Part shown: positions 48,934-58,210 of the stretch, piece by piece
Position numbering within the stretch: position 1 is the stretch's first letter
Layout: every line of letters starts with the position of its first letter
Assembly (NCBI RefSeq): GCF_000359125.1
Contig: NZ_CAAF010000066.1
Span: forward strand, 22,857 to 86,856
Direction of reading: 5' to 3'
DNA length: 64,000 bases
Source of the DNA: Mesorhizobium sp. STM 4661
Lineage (GTDB): Bacteria > Pseudomonadota > Alphaproteobacteria > Rhizobiales > Rhizobiaceae
Position numbers and translations under genes: made by a program
The notes under the pieces: generated by a model
Database searches by the model: none
What the model saw: the letters and a program-made list of their open reading frames with translations, nothing else
Told to the model about the DNA's origin: nothing

Positions 48934-51900
48934 TCAGCCGCCGTCCAACGATTTCAGCAAATTGTCGATCGACGACGGATTGAGCTTTGGCGTGGCTTCG
49001 GCCGGCGGCGGATTATCATTGGCCGGCGGTTGCGGTGCGCGCTCCACCTTCGGCGCCTGCGCCGCGGCCTTGCGTTCGGCATCGAGCTTGGCTTTTTCCT
49101 CGGAAGCGATCCGCATCGCCTGCTCGGCTTTCTGGCGCTCTTCCTCTTCGGCTTGTGCCTTCTTGGCTGCCTCGGCGGCCCTTCGCTCGGCCTCGGCTTT
49201 AGCTTCGGCCTCTGCCTTGGCCTTCGCTTGCGCTTCCTCTTCCGCCTGTTGCTCTGCCTTTGCCTTCGCTTCGGCATCCGCCTTGGCTTTTGCTTCGGCG
49301 TCCGCCTTGGCCTTGGCTTCCGCCTCCTCCGCAGCCTGTTGCTCGGCCTTTGCCTTGGCTTCCGCCTCCTCTGCGGCCTGCTGCTCGGCCTTTGCCTTCG
49401 CGTCGGCATCCGCCTTGGCCTTGGCGTCCGCTTCGGCCTGAGCCTGTGCATCGGCTTCAGCCTTCGCCTTGGCATCAGCCTCGGCCTGCAGCCGTGCCGC
49501 TTCTTCCTGCCTGCGTAATTCCTCGGCTGCCCTGTCGCGCTCGGTCTGCAGGGCCGCGTAATAACGCACCTCTCGCCGCAGCCGCTGTTTCTCAAGCAGT
49601 GCCGCCTGCATCGCCTCGACCCGTTGCTGCTCCTTTTCCAGCGCGCGCTGGGTCAGGAACTGCGCCAGCGGCTCGCTGTCGAATTGTCGTTTCGGGGCGC
49701 CGAGCGGCCCGTCGACGCTGAAATTCAGGGTCGGTTCGGAGCCGACCAGTGCCTCATCGCCCGGCCGATAGGTGATCGAACCGTTGGCGGCGACCGTGCT
49801 GGCATTCAGGTCCGCGCTGATGTCGGCGGACAAGGTCGCCGCCGGATTGTCGAAATTGACCGGCGGCGCCCTCAGCGTGCCGCCGGCAATGGTGAAGGCG
49901 ATGTCCGTATTCCCAGCCGGAAAACTGCCGTCCGTTGCAATCTGCGGCGCGAAGCCGGCGGTCTTGGCCGCGTCGATGTCGCGCCCGATCGCATCGGCCT
50001 TGGCGATGAAGGCGCCAAAGGCATCGGGATTGACCCCGGCAATGACCAAGCCCTTCAGCGCCGCGGTCCCCGAGCCGGACAGCGCCGCAATCATCGCGTC
50101 GACCGATTTGCCGCTGGCCGAAAGCGCCGTCGAGAAATCGCCGTTACCACTGATGCCGGCCTCCGGCAGCATTGTGGACAGGTCAGTGCCGGCAAGCTTC
50201 ATCTGGCCGGAAAACAGCCCGGTGCCTTCATTGTTCTTCAGCTCGAACAGTCCGGTAAGCGTGCCGCCGAAGAGCTTTGCCTTGAGGTCCGACACGCGGA
50301 TGCCTTCCTGGTCGAGCTTCAGCGACAGCGCCGCATCATAGGCCGCGGCCAGCGGACCGGCAGCCAGCGCCGCCGTGGTCAGGTCGAGGTCCGCGGTGAA
50401 CGGCGGGCTGGATTTCTGGCTGAAAGGAGCGGTCGGCCAAGTTCCGTTTGTGTCGAGGAAAGCCTGGTCGCCGAACAGCATCACCGCCATCGGATCGAGA
50501 TCCAGTTCGTCGAGCGCAAGAGCACCGGCAAGATGCGGCAGTCCATCCTTGACATCGACATTGACGTCGCCGGAAACCGCCGCTTCGTTGACGGCGCCGT
50601 TGAGGTTGCTCAGCACCAGGAGGCCGTTGCCATAGTCGGCATCGGCCGCAAGCGAGGTCGACATGCCTGCCCCCATGCCCGGCAGGCTGACGCCGGTCGT
50701 CATCAGCCATGGCTCGATGTCGGTGGCCTCGAGGCTGACCTTGCCCTTGGCGGCCGGGCCTTGCGGCGTCTCGGTGACCGTCCCGTCAAAACCGGCCTTG
50801 AAGTCGTCGCCGGCGAGGCTGAAGCTCGTCGCCATGCCGCCGCCAAACGTGCCCTTGGCCGAGACATCGGTGGTCGCCTCGCCAAGCATGCCGAGCGGCA
50901 ACGCAGGCAGGCCGTAGAACGCCAGAAGCGTCGTGGCGTCGGCATTCCTGGCATTGAAGGTCAGCGTCATCGGCGCTTCGAGCAGCCGGTCGGGTGCCCC
51001 TTTACCGGACAGCGATGCCGAGAAGGCCGAGCCGCCGGCCTTGCCTTGCACGCTGACCGCCAGTCCCGTGGTGCCGTCGCCATTGTCGGCGGCACTTGAT
51101 ACCAGATCGACGCGCGCATCCTGGAACAGCTCGGGATAGGCCGCGACGCGGGTCTTCAGCCCTGCCAGTATCGCATTGTCCGGATAGTGCTGCGCCGCCA
51201 CGTCGATCAACGGCTTGAGGTCGACGCCAACCACCGACGCGTCAAGCTTGCCGGTCGGGCTCTGCGGGAAATCCTTGACCCGGCCGGTGGCGCTGATCGA
51301 GGCACCGGCAAGTCCACCGACTGAAAGCCGGTCGATTTCGAGCAGCCCGTCGCGCAGCCTCAAGGCGGTATCGACCGCATCGGCGGTCAGCCCGCCGGCG
51401 CTGACCGGCCCGGCCTTGATCTGGAAATCGAGATCGCGGTCGGAAAACCGGTTGGCGCCCTTGTCGCTGATGAAGATCGAGGCGAAGGCGGCGAGACCGT
51501 CGACATCGAGTTCGCCGCCTTCAAGCCGCATCAGCACCGACGGCTTGGCATCGTCGGGCTGGCTGGAATCGATACGGCCGGAAAACTTCGCCTTGCCGAG
51601 CACGAGTTCGAGGTCGCTGAAAGCCTGGCGCTTCTCGGTCAGGTCGACCTTGGCCTTGAAGCCGGCGGCCGGCAGCCGGCGGATTGCCTCGTCGACATCC
51701 TTCGACAGCCAGGCGGCAAAACCGGACGGTTGCGCCACGGCCAGAAGCAGCGAACCGGTGAAGCCGAAACGGTCCTCGACGGTGAGCATGCCGTTGGCTT
51801 CCAGCTTGGCGCGGCCGGGCAGCGTCGCGGCCAGCGACTTCACCGACCAGCCGCCATCGGTCGGCTCGGCGGAAAGGCGAACGTCGCGAACCGTCGTGTC

Positions 51901-53037
51901 GCCGGCGACCACCGCCGGCAGCTTGACCTCGACGGTGCCCGGTATTGTCGGTTTCGGCAGGTCGAGCAGTGCCTGCTCCAGCCCGGCAATGCGCTGATCC
52001 AATGTCACGCCGGCGCCGGCCTGGGCCCCCACGGCTTCATCGAACTGCACTTGCGCGCCATCGGCCTCGATCGCAAAACTCGGCTTCAGGCCGAGATCGA
52101 CCGAAGCCTTGCCGTCGGCGGTATAGGGATTGTCGAGCGGCCCGGTCTCGAAGCGGAATTCGTCGACGCCAAGCTTCTGGTGATCGAGCGAGAAATTGCC
52201 GTTCAGCCTGAACCCCGGATCCGGTTTCCCCGCGCTGACCTTCACCGTTTCGCCGTCGGAGCCGCGCAGTTCGGCTGAATTCTTGTCGGCGCCATTCTTG
52301 TCGGCACCTGAGATCTTGAACTGGCCCGAATAGACCGCAGCACCCTCGACGATACCGGCATTGCCGTCGGTTTCGATGACCAGCGGATAGGCATCGGGAT
52401 TGGCCCTGAGCCGGAGCCGCATCTCGCCATTCGCACCGGCCTTGCCGGTGGAGGCGGCGACCGCGGTGCGCAAACCGTCGAGCCGCAGCGATCCGTCCAG
52501 CCGCCATGGCCCGGCCAGCGACTTGGCCGAAATCGTCGAGTTGATCTCGGAAATGAGATGGCTGCGCCCTCCGGCGGCATGGCTGAGCGCGATCTGCCCC
52601 TCGGTTATCGTCAGCTTTTCGATCGAGATCTGGCCGGGGTCGAAGGGCGAGGATGGCCGCATCGCCCAATCGACGGTTCCGTCGGCGGCGATGTCGATCG
52701 TCGCCTTGGGCCTGACCAATCGCATGTCGAAGATCAGCACTTCGCCGCGCAGGAAGGGGGCAAGTTCGGCGTCCATCGAAAAGGTCTCGACGGTCATTGC
52801 CGGCTGGCCGCCGATGCCGCCGGCGACGGTGACATTCGAAAAGGTCACCGAGGGAAACGGCAACAGCCTCGCCGTTGCATCGCCCTGGACCGTTACCTTG
52901 CGGCCCAGAATGGCGCTCGCCTCACGCTCGAAGTCGGCACGGTAGCCCGTCCAGTCGATGAAATACGGCACCACCAGCGCCGCGCACAGCACCAGCACGA
53001 AAAGGCCACCGAAGATCACGAACAGGCGTGCGAGCAT
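48934..53037 (-). CDS. AsmA-family envelope protein with long C-terminal coiled coil
   Basis: 1367 residues from the ATG at 53037; a TTG three codons earlier is also in frame. An N-terminal membrane anchor (ARLFVIFGGLFVLVLCAALV) leads into the AsmA N-terminal domain (IDWTGYRADFEREASAILGR, KVTVQGDATARLLPFPSVTF), then a long repeating beta region, and an AsmA C-terminal domain (about 985-1110) with LSGSGTAALKGLVIAGVNPD. Residues about 1150-1330 are an Ala/Lys/Glu/Gln coiled coil of near-identical AEAKAKA-type units. AsmA-like proteins span the periplasm and are thought to move phospholipids to the outer membrane. The coiled-coil tail is unusual and is listed among the findings. Confidence 0.88.
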   Translation of the reverse strand: MLARLFVIFGGLFVLVLCAALVVPYFIDWTGYRADFEREASAILGRKVTVQGDATARLLPFPSVTFSNVTVAGGIGGQPAMTVETFSMDAELAPFLRGEVLIFDMRLVRPKATIDIAADGTVDWAMRPSSPFDPGQISIEKLTITEGQIALSHAAGGRSHLISEINSTISAKSLAGPWRLDGSLRLDGLRTAVAASTGKAGANGEMRLRLRANPDAYPLVIETDGNAGIVEGAAVYSGQFKISGADKNGADKNSAELRGSDGETVKVSAGKPDPGFRLNGNFSLDHQKLGVDEFRFETGPLDNPYTADGKASVDLGLKPSFAIEADGAQVQFDEAVGAQAGAGVTLDQRIAGLEQALLDLPKPTIPGTVEVKLPAVVAGDTTVRDVRLSAEPTDGGWSVKSLAATLPGRAKLEANGMLTVEDRFGFTGSLLLAVAQPSGFAAWLSKDVDEAIRRLPAAGFKAKVDLTEKRQAFSDLELVLGKAKFSGRIDSSQPDDAKPSVLMRLEGGELDVDGLAAFASIFISDKGANRFSDRDLDFQIKAGPVSAGGLTADAVDTALRLRDGLLEIDRLSVGGLAGASISATGRVKDFPQSPTGKLDASVVGVDLKPLIDVAAQHYPDNAILAGLKTRVAAYPELFQDARVDLVSSAADNGDGTTGLAVSVQGKAGGSAFSASLSGKGAPDRLLEAPMTLTFNARNADATTLLAFYGLPALPLGMLGEATTDVSAKGTFGGGMATSFSLAGDDFKAGFDGTVTETPQGPAAKGKVSLEATDIEPWLMTTGVSLPGMGAGMSTSLAADADYGNGLLVLSNLNGAVNEAAVSGDVNVDVKDGLPHLAGALALDELDLDPMAVMLFGDQAFLDTNGTWPTAPFSQKSSPPFTADLDLTTAALAAGPLAAAYDAALSLKLDQEGIRVSDLKAKLFGGTLTGLFELKNNEGTGLFSGQMKLAGTDLSTMLPEAGISGNGDFSTALSASGKSVDAMIAALSGSGTAALKGLVIAGVNPDAFGAFIAKADAIGRDIDAAKTAGFAPQIATDGSFPAGNTDIAFTIAGGTLRAPPVNFDNPAATLSADISADLNASTVAANGSITYRPGDEALVGSEPTLNFSVDGPLGAPKRQFDSEPLAQFLTQRALEKEQQRVEAMQAALLEKQRLRREVRYYAALQTERDRAAEELRRQEEAARLQAEADAKAKAEADAQAQAEADAKAKADADAKAKAEQQAAEEAEAKAKAEQQAAEEAEAKAKADAEAKAKADAEAKAKAEQQAEEEAQAKAKAEAEAKAEAERRAAEAAKKAQAEEEERQKAEQAMRIASEEKAKLDAERKAAAQAPKVERAPQPPANDNPPPAEATPKLNPSSIDNLLKSLDGG

Positions 53038-53258
53038 CAATCCCAAGCGTCGATTGAAATCAGCCGCACTCTACCCGCATCAGCGTGTCGATAAAGAGGC
53101 AATTCGCGGTGTCGTCGGCAGCAGGCCACAACGCCATCCGCTGTTGCCTGATCCCTGGCGATCGCGATATCCTGTTTTGAACATGCTCGTTCTGCTCCCG
53201 CGGTGTCTCCGGTTCGTGACCCTCTGAAACAAAACCTGGAAAAGCGGAGACTTATCGC

Positions 53259-54242
53259 ATGGCGGGGAAGAATTGGGACCGGGTGCCGATCGATGCGCAG
53301 AGCGTCGATGCTCCGCTGTCGCTTTCGGCGGTGTTTCTTGTCGTCACCGTCGCCAATGAGCCGGCCGCTCTCGCCAGGGTCGCCTCGGTGCTCGGCGGAC
53401 TAGACGATCTCGTCAAGACTGTGGGATTCCGCGACCTTTCCGGCAGGCTGTCATGCATTGCCGGGATCGGCCGCGACCTCTGGGATCGTCTCTGTCCGGA
53501 CCGGCGGCCGCTGGAGTTGAAACCGTTCGCGGCGATCAAGGGCGCGGTACATTCGGCCCCGTCGACACCGGGCGACCTTCTCTTCCACATCCGGTCCGAA
53601 CGTCCCGACATGTGCTTTGAATTCGAGCGGATTCTGCTCGACAGCCTTGGTGCCGGCGTAACCGTTGTCGACGAGGTCTCCGGCTTTCGCTATTTCGATG
53701 CGCGTGACCTGCTCGGCTTCGTCGACGGCACGGCCAACCCCACCGGCCTCGATCTGCCCGCCTCCGCACTTATCGGTGATGAGGACGCCGACTTCGCCGG
53801 CGGCAGCTATGTCGTCGTTCAGAAATATTTGCACGATCTTGCTGCCTGGGCGCGAATTCCAACGCCGCTCCAGGAGGAGATCATCGGCCGCACCAAGATC
53901 GACAATATCGAAATCGACGATGACGACGCGCCGCGCAAATCGCATAAGTCCCTGGCCACCATCGAGGATGCCGAGGGCAATGAATACGACATCCTGCGCG
54001 ACAACATGCCCTTCGGCCGGCCCGGGCAAAACGAGTTCGGAACCTACTTTATCGGCTATTCCCGCTATCTCTGGGTGATCGAGAAGATGCTGCAGCGAAT
54101 GTATGTCGGCGACCCGCCGGGCGCCTACGACCGGCTGCTCGATGTCTCCACGCCGCACACCGGCACGACGTTCTTCGCCCCAACCCGAACCATGCTGCAA
54201 GCACTTGTCCAGGGCGCGCAGGAGAAGCCTGCAGCCGCCTGA
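53259..54242 (+). CDS. Dye-decolorizing peroxidase (DyP)
   Basis: 327 residues. The DyP signature GFVDGTANP holds the catalytic Asp156, and the later HKSLATIEDAEGNEY and MPFGRPGQNEFGTYFIGYSR belong to the haem pocket. No signal peptide is seen, so it is cytoplasmic or packaged in an encapsulin shell; no encapsulin gene is adjacent and no packaging tail is obvious. It uses hydrogen peroxide to oxidise dyes or aromatic compounds. It seems to be class B (YfeX-like). Confidence 0.92.
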   Translation: MAGKNWDRVPIDAQSVDAPLSLSAVFLVVTVANEPAALARVASVLGGLDDLVKTVGFRDLSGRLSCIAGIGRDLWDRLCPDRRPLELKPFAAIKGAVHSAPSTPGDLLFHIRSERPDMCFEFERILLDSLGAGVTVVDEVSGFRYFDARDLLGFVDGTANPTGLDLPASALIGDEDADFAGGSYVVVQKYLHDLAAWARIPTPLQEEIIGRTKIDNIEIDDDDAPRKSHKSLATIEDAEGNEYDILRDNMPFGRPGQNEFGTYFIGYSRYLWVIEKMLQRMYVGDPPGAYDRLLDVSTPHTGTTFFAPTRTMLQALVQGAQEKPAAA

Positions 54243-54275
54243 TTGACCGACTGCTGCTGGATCTGCTGAAGAACT

Positions 54276-54797
54276 TCAGCGAGCGTCGCGTTTCGCCTGC
54301 GCCACCTTGGCTGCCTGTCGTTGCCGGCCGCGTTCTGCCGGCCGTGCCAAGGCAGGCGCCTTCTGGTTTGCCACCGGCCGCATGCCCTTGTGCGCGCTGC
54401 GCGTGTTGAAATCCGGCCCGTTCGCGGCAGCACCTTGCTTCATGGTGAGCGCCTTGCGCGCATTCTCGACCAGCGAGATCCGCGCCGCCAGTTGGCGGCG
54501 GCGTTCGGCCTCGCCGTTCAGCCGCCGCATGGCCATCGCCAGAACCTGGAGCTTTAGCTGCGAACCGCCATCGGCCTTTGAGGCGACGGCTCCCTTTGGC
54601 GCACCCTTGCCGCGTATCTCGCGGCGGCGGCGATGCGCCTCGCTCTGTGCCTTGTCGCGTCGCTCCCGCAACAGCTTGACCAGGCCGGCAAGCTCGGCGT
54701 CGGCAAGGCCCTGCACCGCCGGGTGGTGCGACTTCTCGACCAGGCCGTGTTCGTCGGCGCTCAGTGCCCGCGCCTCTTCCTTGCGTGACATCGCCAT
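54276..54797 (-). CDS. Conserved basic hypothetical protein
   Basis: 173 residues from the ATG at 54797, with GGAGGAG 8 nt upstream. The N-terminal half has ARALSADEHGLVEKSHHPAV and LADAELAGLVKLLRERRDKA, the C-terminal half is very rich in Arg, Lys and Ala (GMRPVANQKAPALARPAERG). It may bind nucleic acid. No family name comes to mind. It is a single gene convergent with the DyP gene. Confidence 0.7.
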   Translation of the reverse strand: MAMSRKEEARALSADEHGLVEKSHHPAVQGLADAELAGLVKLLRERRDKAQSEAHRRRREIRGKGAPKGAVASKADGGSQLKLQVLAMAMRRLNGEAERRRQLAARISLVENARKALTMKQGAAANGPDFNTRSAHKGMRPVANQKAPALARPAERGRQRQAAKVAQAKRDAR

Positions 54798-54896
54798 GCT
54801 GCTCGCTCCTCCGACTATGGCCCTTACCTTTTTTCGGGCCCTCGCCCGGAGTCTCCGACCAAATGGCGGCACGGTCAAGGCGAGCATCGTCGTGGC

Positions 54897-56312
54897 TTAC
54901 TTTGCAGCCGGCAATATCTTGCCCGGATTCATGATATCAAGCGGATCGAGCGCCTGCTTGATCGTGCGCATGATGTCGACGCCATGGCCGAGTTCGTGGC
55001 GCAGGAAACCGACCTTGCCTTGCCCGATGCCGTGCTCGCCGGAGCAGGTCCCGTCCATGCCGATCGCCCGCATGTTCAGCCGCGCCACGAATTCTTCCGT
55101 CTGCGCGATTTCCTTCGGGTCATCCACGTCCATCAGCACCAGCACATGGAAATTGCCATCGCCGGCATGGCCGACGATCGGCGCGATCAGCCCCATCTCG
55201 GCAATGTCGGCCTCGGTTTCGGTGACGCATTCGGCAAAGCGCGAGATCGGCACGCAGACGTCGGTCGACAAGCCCTTGGCGCCGGGCCTGAGCGTCAGCG
55301 ACGACCAGTAGGCGTCGTGTCTGGCCTTCCACAGTTTTGTCCGCTCCTCGGCGACGCTGGTCCACAGGAACGGCCCGCCGCCATATTCTTCCGCGATCGC
55401 GCCGAAGCTCTCGGCCTGTTCGGCAACGCCGGCGTCACTGCCATGGAATTCGACGAACAGGCATGGGCTTTCGGGATAGTCGAGCTTGGAATAGGTTTTC
55501 ATCGCCCGCATCTGCAATGCATTGACCAGTTCGATGCGCGCCACGGGAATGCCCATCTGGATCGTCGCGATCACCGCGTTGCAGGCCGCCTCGACGCTGG
55601 GAAACGGACAAACGCCGCCGGAGATCGCCTGCGGAATGCCCTGCAGCCTCAGGGTCAGCGAGGTGATGATGCCGAGCGTGCCTTCCGAGCCGATCAAGAG
55701 CCGCGTCAAATCATAGCCTGCCGAGCTCTTTTTCGCGCGTTTTCCCGTCGTCACCGTCTGTCCGTCCGCCATCACCGCCGTCAGCGACAACACATTCTCG
55801 CGCATCGTGCCGTAGCGCACCGCATTGGTGCCCGACGCCCGCGTCGCCGCCATGCCGCCCAACGAGGCATTGGCGCCCGGATCGATCGGGAAGAACAGGC
55901 CGGTGTCGCGCAGATGCCGGTTGAGATCCTCGCGCGTCACGCCGGGCTCGACGGTGCAGTCGAGATCCTGAGGATTGACGGCGAGAATGCGGTTCATCCG
56001 CGACGTATCGACAGAGATGCCGCCGCCCGGCGCGTTGGTGTGGCCCTCGAGCGAGGAGCCGACGCCGAAGGCGATCACCGGCACGCGGTGCGCCGCACAG
56101 GCCGACACGATTTCCTGCACTTCCGCCGTCGTCTCGACAAAGGCCACGCCGTCCGGCGCCTGGTTCGGAATGTAGGTGGTGGTGTGCGCATGCTGGGCGC
56201 GGATCGCCTGGCCGGTCTGAAACCGCTCGCCGAGCCGCTGCTTGAGGATGCCGAGCACGGCGGCGATGCCTTCCTCGTTGCGTTCGACCGGGTTGAGGTC
56301 GCTCAGAGCCAT
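54897..56312 (-). CDS. FAD-linked 2-hydroxyacid dehydrogenase, D-lactate dehydrogenase (cytochrome) type
   Basis: 471 residues from the ATG at 56312, with GGAGG upstream. The PP-loop FAD domain has VPVIAFGVGSSLEGHTNAPG and PGANASLGGMAATRASGTNA; the C-terminal substrate domain has IVGHAGDGNFHVLVLMDVDD and GMDGTCSGEHGIGQGKVGFL. These are the GlcD/Dld family marks. It would oxidise D-lactate or glycolate and pass electrons to cytochrome or quinone. It is divergent from the thioesterase gene. The glcE/glcF partners are absent, which favours a D-lactate dehydrogenase. Confidence 0.9.
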   Translation of the reverse strand: MALSDLNPVERNEEGIAAVLGILKQRLGERFQTGQAIRAQHAHTTTYIPNQAPDGVAFVETTAEVQEIVSACAAHRVPVIAFGVGSSLEGHTNAPGGGISVDTSRMNRILAVNPQDLDCTVEPGVTREDLNRHLRDTGLFFPIDPGANASLGGMAATRASGTNAVRYGTMRENVLSLTAVMADGQTVTTGKRAKKSSAGYDLTRLLIGSEGTLGIITSLTLRLQGIPQAISGGVCPFPSVEAACNAVIATIQMGIPVARIELVNALQMRAMKTYSKLDYPESPCLFVEFHGSDAGVAEQAESFGAIAEEYGGGPFLWTSVAEERTKLWKARHDAYWSSLTLRPGAKGLSTDVCVPISRFAECVTETEADIAEMGLIAPIVGHAGDGNFHVLVLMDVDDPKEIAQTEEFVARLNMRAIGMDGTCSGEHGIGQGKVGFLRHELGHGVDIMRTIKQALDPLDIMNPGKILPAAK

Positions 56313-56425
56313 GAATTCCTCCGCGAATGGACCAGCGTCCATGCTTGCTATGGATTTATGGATGCGTAGTCTCACCAGCCACGCTCTGTCCAGCCATCCC
56401 AGCGATCACGAACAAGGAATCCAAG

Positions 56426-56911
56426 ATGCCAATCCCAGCCCCTTTCGTTTCCCAGCCCATGGACATCGAGAAGGACTGGATCGACTACAACGGCCATCTC
56501 AACATGGCCTATTACAACGTGCTGTTCGACCGTTGCTCCGACCAGGCGTTCGACGCGATGGGGCTGGGACTGGATTATGTCAGGGAGCGCCGTCTCACCA
56601 TCTACACGGCGGAAGTCCATGTCTGCTACGTGCAGGAACTCCATCTCGACCACAAGGTCACCGTCTCCTTCCAGCTCCTCGATCATGACGAAAAGCGGCT
56701 GAGAGCTTATCAGGAAATCCGCCATGTCGATGGCTGGCTCGCCGCCACCTCCGAATCACTGTCACTGCATGTCGACATGTCCGGGCCGAAAGTGGCGCCG
56801 TTCCCGGCCGATGTGCTGGCCAGGATCGAGGCCATGCGCGCCGCCCATGCCGCGCTGCCGATGCCGGAGCGCGCCGGTCGTTCGATCGGCATCAAGCCGC
56901 GTCGTGCTTGA
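56426..56911 (+). CDS. Hotdog-fold thioesterase
   Basis: 161 residues from the ATG at 56426, preceded by AAGGA. KDWIDYNGHLNMAYYNVLFD is the 4-hydroxybenzoyl-CoA thioesterase active-site stretch, followed by TIYTAEVHVCYVQELHLDHK. It also resembles the thioesterase half of L-carnitine dehydrogenase fusions (betainyl-CoA thioesterase), so carnitine or choline metabolism is possible but unproven. It stands alone, followed by about 250 bp with nothing notable. Confidence 0.82.
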   Translation: MPIPAPFVSQPMDIEKDWIDYNGHLNMAYYNVLFDRCSDQAFDAMGLGLDYVRERRLTIYTAEVHVCYVQELHLDHKVTVSFQLLDHDEKRLRAYQEIRHVDGWLAATSESLSLHVDMSGPKVAPFPADVLARIEAMRAAHAALPMPERAGRSIGIKPRRA

Positions 56912-57163
56912 AGAGGTTTTGCAGCGCCCACCTTAAGTCATTGTTTTCATTCATACCGTTACCCCAAAGCCACTACGCCCTAGTAAGCAATTGGCATTAG
57001 CCCGCAAGATGGCTTGAACCACGACGCGGCCGCCGTTAACCTTACCGAGGTTTTAACGTGAACAAGCCGAATTGAGACGTTGAACGACTCAGCGCGGCGG
57101 TTGAAAACGGTCCGCATCGAGTTGCGATACGGGCGGCTGGGCGAAGCGGTTCGGGGAACGTGC

Positions 57164-57361
57164 ATGAAAACCGACATCAAGGTCGAGGCGGACAGGCTGG
57201 CAGCCGACCCACGCATCAGCGACTATGATTTCTGGCGCTCGCTGAAGAATCTCAACAACGAGATCTTTCACATCGCCAACAACAACGAGCCGATCCCCTT
57301 CGCCATGATCCGCTGGCGCGCCATCCTGAAACAGGCGCGCATGAAACGCGGGCATGCCTAG
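57164..57361 (+). CDS. Small hypothetical protein, 65 residues
   Basis: The ATG at 57164 has GGGGAAC about 6 nt upstream; a TTG at 57080 would add 28 residues but has no ribosome site. The sequence KVEADRLAADPRISDYDFWR then SLKNLNNEIFHIANNNEPIP looks folded and helical. I do not recognise a family. It lies just before the palindromic repeat at 57421. Confidence 0.55.
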   Translation: MKTDIKVEADRLAADPRISDYDFWRSLKNLNNEIFHIANNNEPIPFAMIRWRAILKQARMKRGHA

Positions 57362-57420
57362 CGCTGCAGCATTGATGCCCGCCCTCCAGCGTTGGTGATT
57401 GGCGAAAGCTGACGCGTCAT

Positions 57421-57602
57421 CCGATCTCCCCCCTTGCGGGGGAGATGTCCGGTAGGACAGAGAGGGGTGGGAAGGATCGCCGGCTTTCGTTTTAATCGAA
57501 CCGGCAACTTGCCGGAAGACGTGGCTCTGATTGGCTGACAGGTCGGAGGGACAGCACCCCCCTCTGCCCTGCCGGGCATCTCCCCCGCAAGGGGGGAGAT
57601 CG
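57421..57602. repeat. Large cruciform-type palindromic repeat
   Basis: The ends, 57421-57466 and 57553-57602, are inverted repeats about 46 bp long, starting CCGATCTCCCCCCTTGCGGG on one side and its complement on the other, with only about four mismatches. It fills the convergent gap between the small hypothetical gene and the Lrp gene. A related left arm is in the uvrD gene at 63890-63937. Translated, the arm gives the ISPLxGEMxGRxEGG peptide that I recall from repeat-derived insertions in Mesorhizobium proteins. Confidence 0.8.
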
Positions 57603-57641
57603 GCAGCTTCGCCAATGGCGCCTTGCTGACGGACGCTCACT

Positions 57642-58121
57642 TCAAGCCTGACCCTTCACCGCCCCCAGCGGCGAGCGCGCCATCACAGGTGACGACTGGA
57701 TGATCGCGGTGTTGGTCATCGCATGCGGGATGATGCGGTCGATCACCCGTTCGAGTTCGGCCACCGAGCCGACATGCGCCAGCGCGATGAAGCAATCCTC
57801 GCCGGTCACCCGGTCGCATTGCGCGATTTCCGGCAGATCGCGGATGATCTCGGCCACGACGGCCAGTTGCCCCGGCACCGGCCTGATCCGCAGCCATGCC
57901 GACAGCTTCATGCCGAGCGCGGCCGGATTGATCCTGACCGTATAGGCCTCGATCACGCCGCTCTCTTGCAGCCGCTTGATGCGCTCGGCCACGCTCGGCG
58001 CCGACAAGCCGACCGAACGCGCCAGTTCAGCCGTGCTGGTGCGCGCATCCTTTTCCAGCAGCCGCAGGATTTTCAGGTCGGCGGCATCGAGATCGGGATT
58101 TTCGTTTCGAAGGCGTTTCAA
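57642..58121 (-). CDS. Lrp/AsnC-family regulator
   Basis: 159 residues. The helix-turn-helix is LDAADLKILRLLEKDARTST and AELARSVGLSAPSVAERIKR; the C-terminal RAM/ACT-like ligand domain is about 70-150 (LPEIAQCDRVTGEDCFIALA). It is divergent from an EamA exporter with 89 bp between, so it probably controls amino-acid export (inference). Confidence 0.92.
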   Translation of the reverse strand: MKRLRNENPDLDAADLKILRLLEKDARTSTAELARSVGLSAPSVAERIKRLQESGVIEAYTVRINPAALGMKLSAWLRIRPVPGQLAVVAEIIRDLPEIAQCDRVTGEDCFIALAHVGSVAELERVIDRIIPHAMTNTAIIQSSPVMARSPLGAVKGQA

Positions 58122-58210
58122 GGGAAACTCCTCAGGATCGGAAAGTCATTGGCCATTCTGGCCGGCGACCGTCCATATAAACCGGAATACCTCCTTGCGA
58201 TAATGATCTT

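Noticed and set aside
49160..49490. Short tandem DNA repeats that look like a CRISPR or satellite array
   Set aside because: They encode a regular AEAKAKA-type coiled coil in frame with AsmA and have no spacers.
54984..56369. 461-codon plus-strand frame opposite the D-lactate dehydrogenase gene
   Set aside because: Antisense to a conserved flavoprotein and with no domain features.
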